Origin: JBKDZR01 sp047971485
Lineage (GTDB): Bacteria; Pseudomonadota; Alphaproteobacteria; Rhodobacterales; Rhodobacteraceae
Direction: 5' to 3'
Length of the DNA stretch: 23,974 nucleotides
Assembly (NCBI GenBank): GCA_047971485.1
Contig: JBKDZR010000032.1
Span: forward strand, 1 to 23,974
Positions 15,666 through 23,757 of this stretch are shown piece after piece (positions within the stretch are counted from its first letter, which is position 1; every line of letters begins with the position of its first letter). The notes below the pieces were generated by a model, which was not told where the DNA came from, ran no database searches, and was given only the letters and a program-made list of their open reading frames with translations. The position numbers and the translations under genes are program-made.

Positions 15666-16658
15666 TTATTTGTATTCGATCAGCCGCAGGGCCTGACCGC
15701 GCATGCGCCGCCAGCGAAAAATCATCATGCCCATCACATTGGGAATTTTGGCCAGCGTGAAAAAACCGGCATGGCGCCCGGCCTCGACCAGGGGCAGCCC
15801 GTTCCGATGCAGGCCCCGGGCGGTCCGCAGCCAGGACAGGACATAAATCGCTAGGGCTGCCGCCGCGCCCCCGAAGGTGAACGGCACGGTCAGCAGGACG
15901 GCCAGAGGTACTATCGCCCCGTAAAACCAGGCGCGACGGCGCTGTTCGGGGAAAAAATCGGCATGCAATGTGGCGACATGTGCCAGGCCGTGACCATCGC
16001 GCACTGTCCGGCGCCACCATTCGCTGAACCGGGTCATGTTGGCATCATGGCGGGTCATTGCCTCGGGCAGTCGGATCAGACGCCAGCCGGCTTTGCGCAG
16101 GCGAAAACAGAATTCACCATCTTCGGCTGCGATGCAGGTCGGATCGAAGCCGCCGGTCTGATCAAAGGCGGTTGTGCGCACCATCATATCGCCGCCACAT
16201 GCGGTGATTTCACCGGCAGGGCGGTGCCATTCGTAATCGCACATCTGGTTGTAAACGCTTCGGTTCCGGTCGATCTCGGCGCGCCATCCCGTCACCAGAC
16301 CGCAGTCAGGATCATCTCGCAGGGCCGCTGCGGCCAGCCTGAGCCAGTCGATAACCAGTTCACAATCGCCATCAATGAACTGCACGAAATCCGGGGCGCC
16401 CCCCGGGTTGTCTTTCAGAGCGGCGAAGCCGGCATTTCGGGCGCGCGCGGCGCTGAACGGTGTCGACGGGTCGAGTTCGACGACCTGGACCCCGGCGGTT
16501 CGGGCGGCGGCCACGCTGTCATCGTGCGATCCCGAATCAACATAGACGACCCGGTCGCACACCGGCGTGACACTGGCCAGAGACCGGACCAGCCGCGCCC
16601 CTTCGTTGCGCCCGATCAGGACAACGCCCACCCCAGGGGCCATGTGGGTGTCAGACAT
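15666..16658 (-). CDS. Membrane-associated glycosyltransferase family 2
   Basis: This is 330 residues long from the ATG at 16658; a longer start at 16676 lacks a ribosome-binding site. Numbered from 16658, the GT2 motifs are VVLIGRNEGARLVRSLASV at the N-terminus, VVYVDSGSHDDSV, DGD at about 96-98 (IDGDCEL), and AEDGEFCFRLRKAGW with Glu179/Asp180. One or two hydrophobic segments follow (AIVPLAVLLTVPFTFGGAAA and a neighbouring stretch), placing the enzyme at the inner membrane. It resembles glycosyltransferases of exopolysaccharide and succinoglycan-like pathways. It is transcribed divergently from the next GT4 gene across about 115 bases, and convergently with the phosphopantetheinyl transferase gene. 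Donor and acceptor are unknown. Confidence 0.88.
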   Translation of the reverse strand: MSDTHMAPGVGVVLIGRNEGARLVRSLASVTPVCDRVVYVDSGSHDDSVAAARTAGVQVVELDPSTPFSAARARNAGFAALKDNPGGAPDFVQFIDGDCELVIDWLRLAAAALRDDPDCGLVTGWRAEIDRNRSVYNQMCDYEWHRPAGEITACGGDMMVRTTAFDQTGGFDPTCIAAEDGEFCFRLRKAGWRLIRLPEAMTRHDANMTRFSEWWRRTVRDGHGLAHVATLHADFFPEQRRRAWFYGAIVPLAVLLTVPFTFGGAAAALAIYVLSWLRTARGLHRNGLPLVEAGRHAGFFTLAKIPNVMGMMIFRWRRMRGQALRLIEYK

Positions 16659-16773
16659 GGTCCATCCACGTGTCATTTCTGGTGTTTGAACGTTGAATTT
16701 TCATCACTAAAGAACTTTCCTGCGTCACACTACCTGTCACTCTGGCCGTCCCAACCCGAAGGGGTTTCATTGC

Positions 16774-18042
16774 ATGTCCGATCCCGACGCCACGCGGCGC
16801 CCGCGTCTCGCCTATCTTGTCAGCGAATATCCTACGATTTCGCATACATTCATCCTGCGCGAGATTGAGGCTCTGCGGAAACTGGGGTTTCACATTGCTC
16901 CCTGTTCGATCCGGCGGACAGACCCCGTGGCCCATCACCGCGGGGCCGCGGAAAAAGCGGCGGCGGCGGAAACCTTCTATGTCATTGCTGCGGCGCGCAA
17001 TCCGTTTCACCTGATCGTGGCCCAAATCGCCGTACTGGCCCGCCCGGGGCGCTGGTGGCGGGCGGTGCGGCTGGCCTGGGAAACCGCGCCGCCAGGGCTG
17101 AAGGGCGGGCTGTGGCAGCTGTTCTATTTCATCGAGGCCGCGGTTCTGGCCCGGCATATGCAGCAACGCTCGATTGATCACCTGCACAATCATTTCGGGG
17201 CATCTTCCTGTACTGTGGCAATGCTGGCCAGTGCGCTGTCCGGGATACCGTACAGCTTTACCCTGCATGGACCGCTGGTCTTTTTCGAGGCCCATCATTG
17301 GCGGCTGGACGCCAAGATCCGCCAGGCCCGTTTCGTGGCCTGCATCAGCTATTTTTGCCGCAGTCAGGCGATGCTGCTGTCCAATCCGGCTGGCTGGAAC
17401 AAGCTGCGTATCATCCATTGCGGGGTCGATCCCGATCGTTATCGCCGCGCGGATCGACCCGAAGGGGGCAAGCGGATCTTGTTCGTCGGACGTTTGGCGG
17501 CCATGAAAGGGGTGCCGGTGCTGTTGCGCGCAGTGGCGCAGGTGCGCACACGCTATCCCGACCTGCATCTGACACTGATCGGGGACGGTCCTGAACGCCC
17601 GCAGATCGAGGCGCTGACCCGGCACTTGGGCCTGGCAGAGTGTGTAGAATTCGCCGGATATCGCGATCAGGATGAGGTGGCTGCCGCCTTGGCCGAGACT
17701 GATATTTTCGCCTTGCCGTCCTTCGCCGAAGGGCTGCCCGTAGTGTTGATGGAGGCGATGGCCGCCGGGGTGCCGGTTGTCGCCACGCGGATCGCCGGCA
17801 TTTCGGAACTGGTCGAAGATGGTGTTTCGGGGCGCATTGCGCATGCCAGCGATGTCCGGGGGTTTGCGACCGCGTTGGAGGGCCTGCTGGCAGATCCGGC
17901 TGCCGCGCAGCGCATGGGGCATGCGGGGCGCGCGACTGTTGCCCGGGCCTTCAGCAGCGACGGCGAGGCAATTCGCTTGGCCGCGCTTTATGACCGGGCG
18001 GGGCAAGGTGGGTTTGGCACGGATGACCGGGCCGATTCATAA
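16774..18042 (+). CDS. Glycosyltransferase family 4, exopolysaccharide type
   Basis: This 422-residue protein has a YPTISHTFILREIEAL motif at 19-34, typical of colanic-acid and amylovoran-type transferases. It continues with HLHNHFGASSCTVAMLAS at 136-153, YSFTLHGP at 160-167, ILFVGRLAAMKGVPVLL at 235-251, and the classic E-x7-E motif with Glu319 and Glu327 in AEGLPVVLMEAMAAGVPVV. These define a retaining GT-B enzyme using a nucleotide sugar in the cytoplasm. AAGGGG lies 9 bases before the ATG. A -35/-10-like pair (TTGAAC, 16 bases, TAAAGA) in the short divergent gap may drive it. It converges with the DUF475 gene downstream. The specificity cannot be determined from sequence. Confidence 0.92.
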   Translation: MSDPDATRRPRLAYLVSEYPTISHTFILREIEALRKLGFHIAPCSIRRTDPVAHHRGAAEKAAAAETFYVIAAARNPFHLIVAQIAVLARPGRWWRAVRLAWETAPPGLKGGLWQLFYFIEAAVLARHMQQRSIDHLHNHFGASSCTVAMLASALSGIPYSFTLHGPLVFFEAHHWRLDAKIRQARFVACISYFCRSQAMLLSNPAGWNKLRIIHCGVDPDRYRRADRPEGGKRILFVGRLAAMKGVPVLLRAVAQVRTRYPDLHLTLIGDGPERPQIEALTRHLGLAECVEFAGYRDQDEVAAALAETDIFALPSFAEGLPVVLMEAMAAGVPVVATRIAGISELVEDGVSGRIAHASDVRGFATALEGLLADPAAAQRMGHAGRATVARAFSSDGEAIRLAALYDRAGQGGFGTDDRADS

Positions 18043-18089
18043 TGCTGGATGCAGCCGCTTTGTGCGCGCCCTTGCCCATGCCGAGGGGG

Positions 18090-19184
18090 TCATTGGCGGG
18101 TCGCAGCACGATTGGACCGAATCGATGACCAAAGCGACAAACCAATCAGACAGGCCCCCCCTAGCCCGGTAACGATTTCGGGCAGATGCACCAGGGATTG
18201 CATGAACATCACGATGGAAAGTGCTATAATCGCATAAAAAGCGCCATGTTCGAGATAGCGGTACTGCATCAGCGTTCCCTTCTCGACCAGCATGATCGTC
18301 ATTGACCGCACATACATCGCCCCGATCCCCAAACCGATGGCGATGACGAACCGGGTTTGGGTCAGGGCGAAGCCGCCGATCCCCCCGTCAAAGCTGAACG
18401 AGGCATCAAGGACTTCGAGATAGAGAAACGCGCCTAGCCCGCCCTTTGCCCCGGTTGCAAGCGTGGCTTGGGTGCTGTCCAAAAGGCCACCGAGCACCTC
18501 GACCAAAAGGAACGTCAGCAACCCCCAAATAGCCGATCGAAAGAAGATATCAGCCTCGGTCCGGTCAAGCAGACGCGAAAAAATGAGGATGACCACCAGG
18601 ACAACCGCCACTTCGATGCCGCGGATCGTTCCGTATTTTTTCATCATGGTTTCCAGCGAGTGCACCCAGTGCACATCCTTTTCATGATCGAAAAAGAACG
18701 ACAGGCCGACCATCATCAGAAAGGTCCCCCCGAAGGCAGCGATGGGGAGATGGGCATCTTGCATGATGCGGGCGTATTCCTCGGGCTGGGTGGCGGACAT
18801 AACCATGGCATGCCAGGGGCCGACATTGGCCGCGACCACGACGATCAGCAGGGGAAAGACGATCCGCATCCCGAAAACCGCAATGACAATGCCCCAGGTC
18901 AGGAATCTGTGCTGCCAGACCGGGCTCATGGTTTTCAGCTTGTTGGCATTGACGATGGCGTTGTCGAAGGACAGCGAGATCTCAAGCACGGCCAGGACCG
19001 CGCAGATAACAAAGACGGAAACCGTTCCGCCAATGGTCCCGGTCATGCGCCAGCCCAGCACGCCGCCCAGTAGAAGGCCGGCGATGGTGATGATAAAAGC
19101 CCATTTGAAATAGCGCAACGTGGCCAGACCGCGGGCGGCTGCAATGGCCCCCCCCTGTCCACCGGGTGGGTTTCCAGACGACAT
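18090..19184 (-). CDS. DUF475 family integral membrane protein (TerC-like)
   Basis: This 364-residue protein has about nine hydrophobic segments and matches the DUF475 pattern. EISLSFDNAIVNANKL lies near the N-terminus and LYLEVLDASFSFDGGIGGFAL in the second half. Two such acidic membrane motifs, FDNA and FDGG, are the hallmark of the TerC/YkoY superfamily, proposed to handle metal ions at the membrane. The internal ATG at 19184 (MSSGNPPGGQGG) is preferred over the frame opening at 19265, as the extra residues are Trp/His-rich and unconserved-looking; the ribosome-binding site is weak in both cases. It sits alone between polysaccharide genes and converges with a GT4 gene. A link to polymer synthesis is not evident. 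Function is uncertain; the family call is firm. Confidence 0.85.
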   Translation of the reverse strand: MSSGNPPGGQGGAIAAARGLATLRYFKWAFIITIAGLLLGGVLGWRMTGTIGGTVSVFVICAVLAVLEISLSFDNAIVNANKLKTMSPVWQHRFLTWGIVIAVFGMRIVFPLLIVVVAANVGPWHAMVMSATQPEEYARIMQDAHLPIAAFGGTFLMMVGLSFFFDHEKDVHWVHSLETMMKKYGTIRGIEVAVVLVVILIFSRLLDRTEADIFFRSAIWGLLTFLLVEVLGGLLDSTQATLATGAKGGLGAFLYLEVLDASFSFDGGIGGFALTQTRFVIAIGLGIGAMYVRSMTIMLVEKGTLMQYRYLEHGAFYAIIALSIVMFMQSLVHLPEIVTGLGGACLIGLSLWSSIRSNRAATRQ

Positions 19185-19389
19185 GATAAAGATCCGGGCG
19201 GCAGGCCAAAACAGGGTGCCGACATCATGAACGTGCCGCCACGTCCACCAGAGGGGCCCGGTCACCAGGGTCGGTTCGCCTGCGCGAACAGGTGCAATCT
19301 GGTGCTGTCAGGCTGAAAATGCAAGTGGATCTTGCGCTGACCGACACCCAGCCCGGGGGCGGTGTGGTCAGGGATTATCTTGGTTGCGC

Positions 19390-19418
19390 TTAACAATCGG
19401 GAAAGATCACGGTAGATA
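19390..19418 (+). promoter_or_regulatory. Possible promoter of the GDPD-HAD-nucleotidyltransferase operon
   Basis: TTAACA (19390-19395) is one base from the -35 consensus and lies 17 bases before TAGATA (19413-19418), a weak -10. It sits 38 bases upstream of the first gene of the cassette. Confidence 0.3.
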
Positions 19419-19455
19419 GAACGGGTCTGCAAGGTGTTTCCGGAAAGACAGGCCC

Positions 19456-20106
19456 GTGGATCGACGTAATATTCTCGCCCATCGCGGCTTATGGGGGGAC
19501 CCAAAGGAAAAGAACACACGTGCCGCGTTGAAGGCGGCGCTGGCGTTAGGGTTCGGCCTTGAAACGGATTTCCGGGATTCGGGGGGATCTCTTCATGTGT
19601 CGCATGATCCAGTGCCGGCACAGGGGGCACTTCTGGCTGCGGATCTCTTCGCCGATTATGCTGGGTTGGGGGCAACAGGCCGGTTGGCGCTGAATATCAA
19701 AGCTGACGGTTTGCAACACATGCTTCTGGCCGCGTTGCACGAGGCCACGATTCCCGTGACGCAGGTTTTCGCCTTTGACATGTCGGTGCCGGATGCGCTC
19801 GGGTATCTGAAGACCGGCTGTCCGGCCTATACCCGCCTCAGCGAGTATGAGACGGAGCCGGCGTTCCTGACCGCTGCTGCAGGCGTGTGGATTGACAATT
19901 TCACGGGGGACTTTCCGCAAATCGCGGCGGCCAGGCGCTATCTGGCGACAGGCCACCGGGTTGCGCTGGTGTCGCCGGAACTGCATGGCCGCCCGCATGG
20001 CTGCCTCTGGAAGGCAGTGCGTGATGCCGGGTTGCACCGCCACGACGCCTTTGAAATCTGTACGGATTTTCCAAACGAAGCCTTCGATTTTCTGGGGACG
20101 GAATAA
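19456..20106 (+). CDS. Glycerophosphodiester phosphodiesterase-like (GDPD) protein
   Basis: This 216-residue protein starts at GTG 19456 with GGAAAG just upstream. It keeps the GDPD core: ILAHRGLW with His9-Arg10, EKNTRAAL, FGLETDFRD with Glu36 and Asp38, and LHVSHDP with His50-Asp51, plus LNIK in place of the usual LEIK strand. It lacks a signal peptide and is shorter than typical enzymes of about 250 residues, so it is probably cytoplasmic. The family hydrolyses or rearranges glycerophosphodiesters using metal. It is the first of four genes with almost no gaps: its TAA is directly followed by the ATG of the HAD gene. In this setting it more likely works on a cell-envelope phosphodiester or its precursor than in lipid salvage. 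That role is inferred. Confidence 0.8.
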   Translation: MDRRNILAHRGLWGDPKEKNTRAALKAALALGFGLETDFRDSGGSLHVSHDPVPAQGALLAADLFADYAGLGATGRLALNIKADGLQHMLLAALHEATIPVTQVFAFDMSVPDALGYLKTGCPAYTRLSEYETEPAFLTAAAGVWIDNFTGDFPQIAAARRYLATGHRVALVSPELHGRPHGCLWKAVRDAGLHRHDAFEICTDFPNEAFDFLGTE

Positions 20107-20742
20107 ATGATTAAAGCGGTCCTCTTCGACATGGATGGCGTGCTGATCGACGCGAAGGATTGGCACTATGATGCGCTGAACCGCGCGCTGGAACATTTCG
20201 GCTATACGATCAGCCGGGAAAGCCATCTGTCGACATTCGATGGCCTCCCAACGCGGCAAAAGTTGAAGATGTTGTCGAAATCACGGGGGCTTCCGACAGG
20301 GCTGCATGAGTTCCTCAATGCTTTGAAACAGACCTATACCCTTGAAATCAGCCACCAACGCTGCAAACCGGTGTTTAATCACCAATACGCGCTTTCGCGG
20401 TTGAAGCGGGATAACTACAAGACGGCGGTTTGTTCCAACTCGGTGCGGCAATCGGTTGAGGCGATGATGCGCCTTTCCGCGCTGTACCCGTTTCTCGACA
20501 TCCTGATCTCCAACGAGGATGTCACCAAGGGCAAGCCGGATCCCGAAATGTACTGCAAGGCGATGGACAGCCTGGGGGTCGCGCCCGAGGAGTGCCTGGT
20601 TCTTGAGGACAATGACCATGGTATCGAAGCGGCACTGGCCAGCGGCGCGCATCTGATGAAAATCGCGCAACCTGGCGATGTCACCTACCAGGCGATCAAG
20701 GCCCGCATTGACGAGATTGAGAACCCCCGGGGGGACAACTGA
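20107..20742 (+). CDS. HAD-superfamily phosphatase/phosphomutase-like (subfamily IA)
   Basis: This 211-residue protein has motif I LFDMDGVLIDAKDWHYDAL with nucleophile Asp8 and acid/base Asp10, motif II CSNS at 109-112, motif III KGKPDPEMY with Lys143, and motif IV LEDNDHG with the metal-binding acidic residues at 167-170. An alpha-helical cap sits between motifs I and II, as in beta-phosphoglucomutase-like enzymes. It starts directly after the GDPD stop, with a GGGGACGGAA sequence upstream, and ends two bases before the next ATG. It likely dephosphorylates or isomerises a small phosphorylated intermediate on the way to the nucleotidyltransferase. The substrate is unknown. Confidence 0.85.
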   Translation: MIKAVLFDMDGVLIDAKDWHYDALNRALEHFGYTISRESHLSTFDGLPTRQKLKMLSKSRGLPTGLHEFLNALKQTYTLEISHQRCKPVFNHQYALSRLKRDNYKTAVCSNSVRQSVEAMMRLSALYPFLDILISNEDVTKGKPDPEMYCKAMDSLGVAPEECLVLEDNDHGIEAALASGAHLMKIAQPGDVTYQAIKARIDEIENPRGDN

Positions 20743-20744
20743 CC

Positions 20745-22259
20745 ATGCAAATCCTCATCCCCATTTCCGGACGGTCCGCGTTCTTCCCGACCGAAGAGTT
20801 CTATTTCCCGAAGCCCCTGATCGAGGTGGCCGGTTACCCGATGATTGAACTGGTGGTCGACCGTCTGAAACGGGATTTCCCCGACGCGTCCTTTGCTTTC
20901 GTCGTCGAGAGAGATGAAGCCCGGGCCTTTTCGCTGGATCGCGTCCTGGGGCTTGCCGCGGGTGAAGCGTCGACCGTGATTGAACGGCTGGGGGCCACCT
21001 CCGGGGCATTATGTTCCTGCCTGCTCGCCTTTGACGATCTCGATCCAGAGGGTGAACTTCTCATCGTCAACAGCGATCAGATCATCACAGCCGACCTTGG
21101 GGCCCGGATTGATGGGTTCCGCAAGGAAGGAGCGGATGCCGGGGTGGTGACCTTCGATTCCGTGCACCCGCGCTGGTCATACGTGGTTGATGGTGGGGAG
21201 GGGCGGGTCATGCAGGCCCACGAAAAGAAAGTCGTCTCACGTCATGCGGTTGCGGGGGTGTACTATTATCGTACTGCCCGCATTTTTATGGATGCCGCAC
21301 AGCAGGCGGTGTTGAAAGATGCACAGGATGGCGGTCTGTTCTACATCAGCGCAACCTTGAATGAGGCTATTCTGGCGGATCGCAAGGTAGTGCATACAGC
21401 GATCGACCCTCGGGATTTCCACAGTTTTTACGCTCCGGCCCGGATCACGGCTTTCGAACGTTTGCCCGTTGCGGCCTCGATCCGCGATGATGGGGGAACG
21501 GCCGCATCGGTCAACGTGCTGATCCCGGCGGCCGGCGCGGGCAGCCGATTTGCCAAGGCACATTGGAAAAAGCCAAAGCCGTTTATCGATGTGGGGGGCA
21601 AGCCGATGCTGTCGCATGTCATCGACAATGTATGCCCGCCCGGCGCCAAGGCCAGCCTGCTTCTGCGGCGTGATCACATCGCGGCCGAAAGGGGGATGAC
21701 CCAGGGATTTGAGAAGGCCGGGGTCACCATCGTGCCTGTGGATAAGCTGACAGAAGGAACGGCTTGCACGGTGTTGCTGGCCAGGGACATCTTTGACAAC
21801 GATCAGCCGATGATGGTGGCGAATTCGGATCAGCTGGTCGATTTCGATGTGACCGATTTTGTCGAAGATTGTCTGCGGCGCGGGCTGGATGGATCAATCG
21901 TGGTCTTTCGCGATCCCACGCGTGATCCGAAATGGTCCTTCGCGCGTGTTGATGGCCAGGGGTTGGTGACCGAAGTTGCCGAAAAGAATCCGATTTCGGA
22001 TTTGGCCACTGTTGGTCTCTATCTCTTCGCCCGGGGGCGGGATTTCGTTGGGGCTGCTGTTGATATGATTGCGGCAAACGAACGGGTGAACGGCGAATTC
22101 TACACGTGCCCGGTCTATAATTACATGATCGCCAAGGGCGCCCGCATCGGTGTTTACGAAGTCCCCATGGATGCCATGCACGGTTTGGGCACACCTGATG
22201 ATCTGATGGTCTTTCTGCATCAAACCGGTGCCGGCACGTCTGCGGACGCGCCGGACTGA
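20745..22259 (+). CDS. Double-domain sugar/polyol-phosphate nucleotidyltransferase
   Basis: This 504-residue protein has two homologous NTP-transferase domains. Domain 1 (about 1-235) has ILIPISGRSAFF in place of the canonical GxGSR loop, then FPKPLIEV, NSDQ at 109-112, PRWSYVV and EKKVVSRHAVAGVYYY. Domain 2 (about 256-495) has IPAAGAGSRF with an intact loop at 264-268, KPKPFIDV, NSDQ at 360-363, PKWSF and AEKNPISDLATVGLYLF. The family joins NTP and a sugar- or polyol-phosphate to give an activated donor. Domain 2 looks fully equipped; domain 1 has a different loop and may be specialised or structural. The stop shares its A with the ATG of the next gene, a TGATG junction. Cytidylyl- and guanylyl-type specificities are both possible. 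Confidence 0.85.
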   Translation: MQILIPISGRSAFFPTEEFYFPKPLIEVAGYPMIELVVDRLKRDFPDASFAFVVERDEARAFSLDRVLGLAAGEASTVIERLGATSGALCSCLLAFDDLDPEGELLIVNSDQIITADLGARIDGFRKEGADAGVVTFDSVHPRWSYVVDGGEGRVMQAHEKKVVSRHAVAGVYYYRTARIFMDAAQQAVLKDAQDGGLFYISATLNEAILADRKVVHTAIDPRDFHSFYAPARITAFERLPVAASIRDDGGTAASVNVLIPAAGAGSRFAKAHWKKPKPFIDVGGKPMLSHVIDNVCPPGAKASLLLRRDHIAAERGMTQGFEKAGVTIVPVDKLTEGTACTVLLARDIFDNDQPMMVANSDQLVDFDVTDFVEDCLRRGLDGSIVVFRDPTRDPKWSFARVDGQGLVTEVAEKNPISDLATVGLYLFARGRDFVGAAVDMIAANERVNGEFYTCPVYNYMIAKGARIGVYEVPMDAMHGLGTPDDLMVFLHQTGAGTSADAPD

Positions 22260-22951
22260 TGTGGGTGGTCGTTCCTCTCGCGGGTCCTGATTTTGTTCTG
22301 GCCAATGGGCGGGTCAAGGCTACCTTGGATCTTGATGGCGGGCCGTTGTTGAAAAAGACGCTTGAAAGCCGTCCATGGGCGCAGCGGATTTCCCCGGAAA
22401 AGCATGTTTTCGTCCTGATCGACTGTCCGGAAAGCAGGGGTTTCGCGCAGACGGAGCTGGCCAGTTGGTATCCAAAGGCACAGGTGATTTTCCTATCAAA
22501 TTATACACGTGGCGCGGCGATCAGTGCCCTGGCCGGTCTGACAGCCTGTGCGGGCACGGAAGAGCCGTTGATCATCGATCTGGCCGATATCCTGTATACC
22601 AGCCACCTTGATCCGGCCGGATTTCTGAAGCAAAATCCGGAGTGTGGGGGGGTCGCGCTGACGTTTGAAAGCGATGCCCCTCAATACAGCTATCTGCGCT
22701 GTGATGCCGAGGGTGTCTTTGTGGAGGCTGCGGAGAAGCGGGTGATTTCGTCTCAAGCCTCGGCTGGAACCTATGTTTTTTCTGGATGTTCGATGTATTT
22801 GAAGGCGGTCGCCCATGCGCTGAAAAATGAGAGCACGCAAACTTACAACGGGCTTTTCTATGTTTGTCCCCTTTTCAATGGTGTGCGCGCACAGGGGCGC
22901 AGCGTCGTTTTGTCGCCGGTCTCTGATGTGGTGGATATCAAGACGCTCTAG
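22259..22951 (+). CDS. Degenerate nucleotidyltransferase-like protein
   Basis: This 230-residue protein aligns with both domains of the upstream gene: VKATLDLDGGPLL (compare PKPLIEVAGYPMI), TRGAAISALAGL, IIDLADIL at 105-112 (compare NSDQ), PQYSYL at 141-146, AEKRVISSQASAGTYVF at 158-174, and NGLFYVCPLFN at 197-207. It lacks the GxGSR nucleotide loop (LAGPDFVLANGR instead) and the lysine of PKP shifts to VKA. It may be a regulatory or scaffolding partner, or an enzyme with altered chemistry. It starts on the last base of the preceding stop and is therefore translationally coupled. It ends at a TAG two bases before an IS end, yet its length matches one complete NTP-transferase domain. Confidence 0.72.
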   Translation: MWVVVPLAGPDFVLANGRVKATLDLDGGPLLKKTLESRPWAQRISPEKHVFVLIDCPESRGFAQTELASWYPKAQVIFLSNYTRGAAISALAGLTACAGTEEPLIIDLADILYTSHLDPAGFLKQNPECGGVALTFESDAPQYSYLRCDAEGVFVEAAEKRVISSQASAGTYVFSGCSMYLKAVAHALKNESTQTYNGLFYVCPLFNGVRAQGRSVVLSPVSDVVDIKTL

Positions 22952-22971
22952 GCGGGGCGCTGTTGCACAAA
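22948..22971. mobile_element. IS5-family terminal end at a CTAG target
   Basis: GGGGCGCTGTTGCACAAAT begins near 22953, directly after CTAG at 22948-22951. It resembles the inverted-repeat ends of this IS5 subgroup, and CTAG-like target sites are usual for IS5 relatives. The exact end could be one or two bases either side. Confidence 0.6.
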
Positions 22972-23009
22972 TCTGTGTCTGAGCGCGGTTCCCCTTTCCC
23001 CGGACGGAC

Positions 23010-23690
23010 CTATCCTACAGCCACAGTAACGGGTATGCTGAGAGCGGTGTAGCCGTTCAGCACAGCGATACGAACCTGCAGTTCGGCGACCTGGCGGTCG
23101 AAGTCTCGGGCCACGAGGGATTGGCCGAGCAGCTTGATGCAGTTCATCTTGGCCTCGACCCTGCTCCGGCGGTGATATCCGCTCCATCGTCGCCAGATGG
23201 CGCGACCCAAATATTTGGACGCGCGCAGTGCCCCATTGCGGGCGATGGCTCCGGGGCTCGTCGGTTTCCACGGCTTGGCGTTCTTGCGGGGCGGGATGAT
23301 CGCAGCTGCACAACGGGCAGCGATTGCCTCGTGGCACTTGCGGGTGTCGTATGCCCCATCGGCCGTCACCGACCCGATCTGTTCCTCTGCCGGGATCTGG
23401 TCCAGGAGGTCAGGAAGAACTGGTGCATCGCCAATGTTGCTGCCAGTGACTTCGACGGCCCGGACTTCCAGCGTTTCCTCGTCGGTCCCGATGTGTATCT
23501 TGCGCCAGATGCGCCGCTTGGGGTCGCCGTGCTTGCGGGCGTGCCACTCGCCTTCGCCCTCGCCTTCGCCCTCGGCATTGATGCCGGTGCTATCGATCAG
23601 CAGGTTCAGTGGGCCTTTGCTACCGCGGTAAGGGATGGCCACGTTCAGTCTCCATTGGCGACGGCACAAGGTGCTGAAGTCCGGCACGGA
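23010..23690 (-). pseudogene. IS5-family transposase, N-terminus missing
   Basis: About 226 C-terminal residues remain, starting at VPDFSTLCRRQ. The DDE set is complete: Asp32 in LLIDSTG, Asp110 in TADGAYD, and the C1 signature Tyr171-Arg174-Glu178-Lys185 in YHRRSRVEAKMNCIKLLG (numbered from the GTG at 23687). Family members have roughly 80-110 residues before VPDFSTL; here the frame upstream of base 23690 reads unrelated residues. It is thus interrupted, apparently by the IS3-type end at 23692. The GEGEW motif is expanded to GEGEGEGEW through a 12-base tandem duplication. The lost N-terminus may lie beyond the window. The element is unlikely to transpose on its own. Confidence 0.88.
23548..23571. 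repeat. 12-base tandem duplication inside the transposase gene
   Basis: TCGCCTTCGCCC occurs twice in direct succession (23548-23559 and 23560-23571), lengthening the Gly-Glu run of the transposase in frame. Confidence 0.9.
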
Positions 23691-23729
23691 GTGACCTGCT
23701 CCCCGTAAGATCCCTCGCTGTGATGTAGA

Positions 23730-23755
23730 GTCTGCTCAACCGAGAAGGAGCAGAC
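23730..23755 (+). other. Hairpin just upstream of the IS3 orfA start
   Basis: GTCTGCTC (23730-23737) and GAGCAGAC (23748-23755) are perfectly complementary with a 10-base loop that includes the AAGGAG ribosome-binding region. This could shield orfA from translation when transcribed from outside. Confidence 0.5.
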
Positions 23756-23757
23756 GA

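Noticed and set aside
16651..18006. 451-residue open frame on the minus strand
   Set aside because: It is antisense to the second GT4 gene, which has the E-x7-E motif and a good ribosome-binding site; the antisense product has no recognisable domain.
19262..19675. 137-residue minus-strand frame upstream of and overlapping the GDPD gene
   Set aside because: It overlaps the conserved HRG and ETD coding region of the GDPD-like gene and is Pro/Thr-rich without domains.
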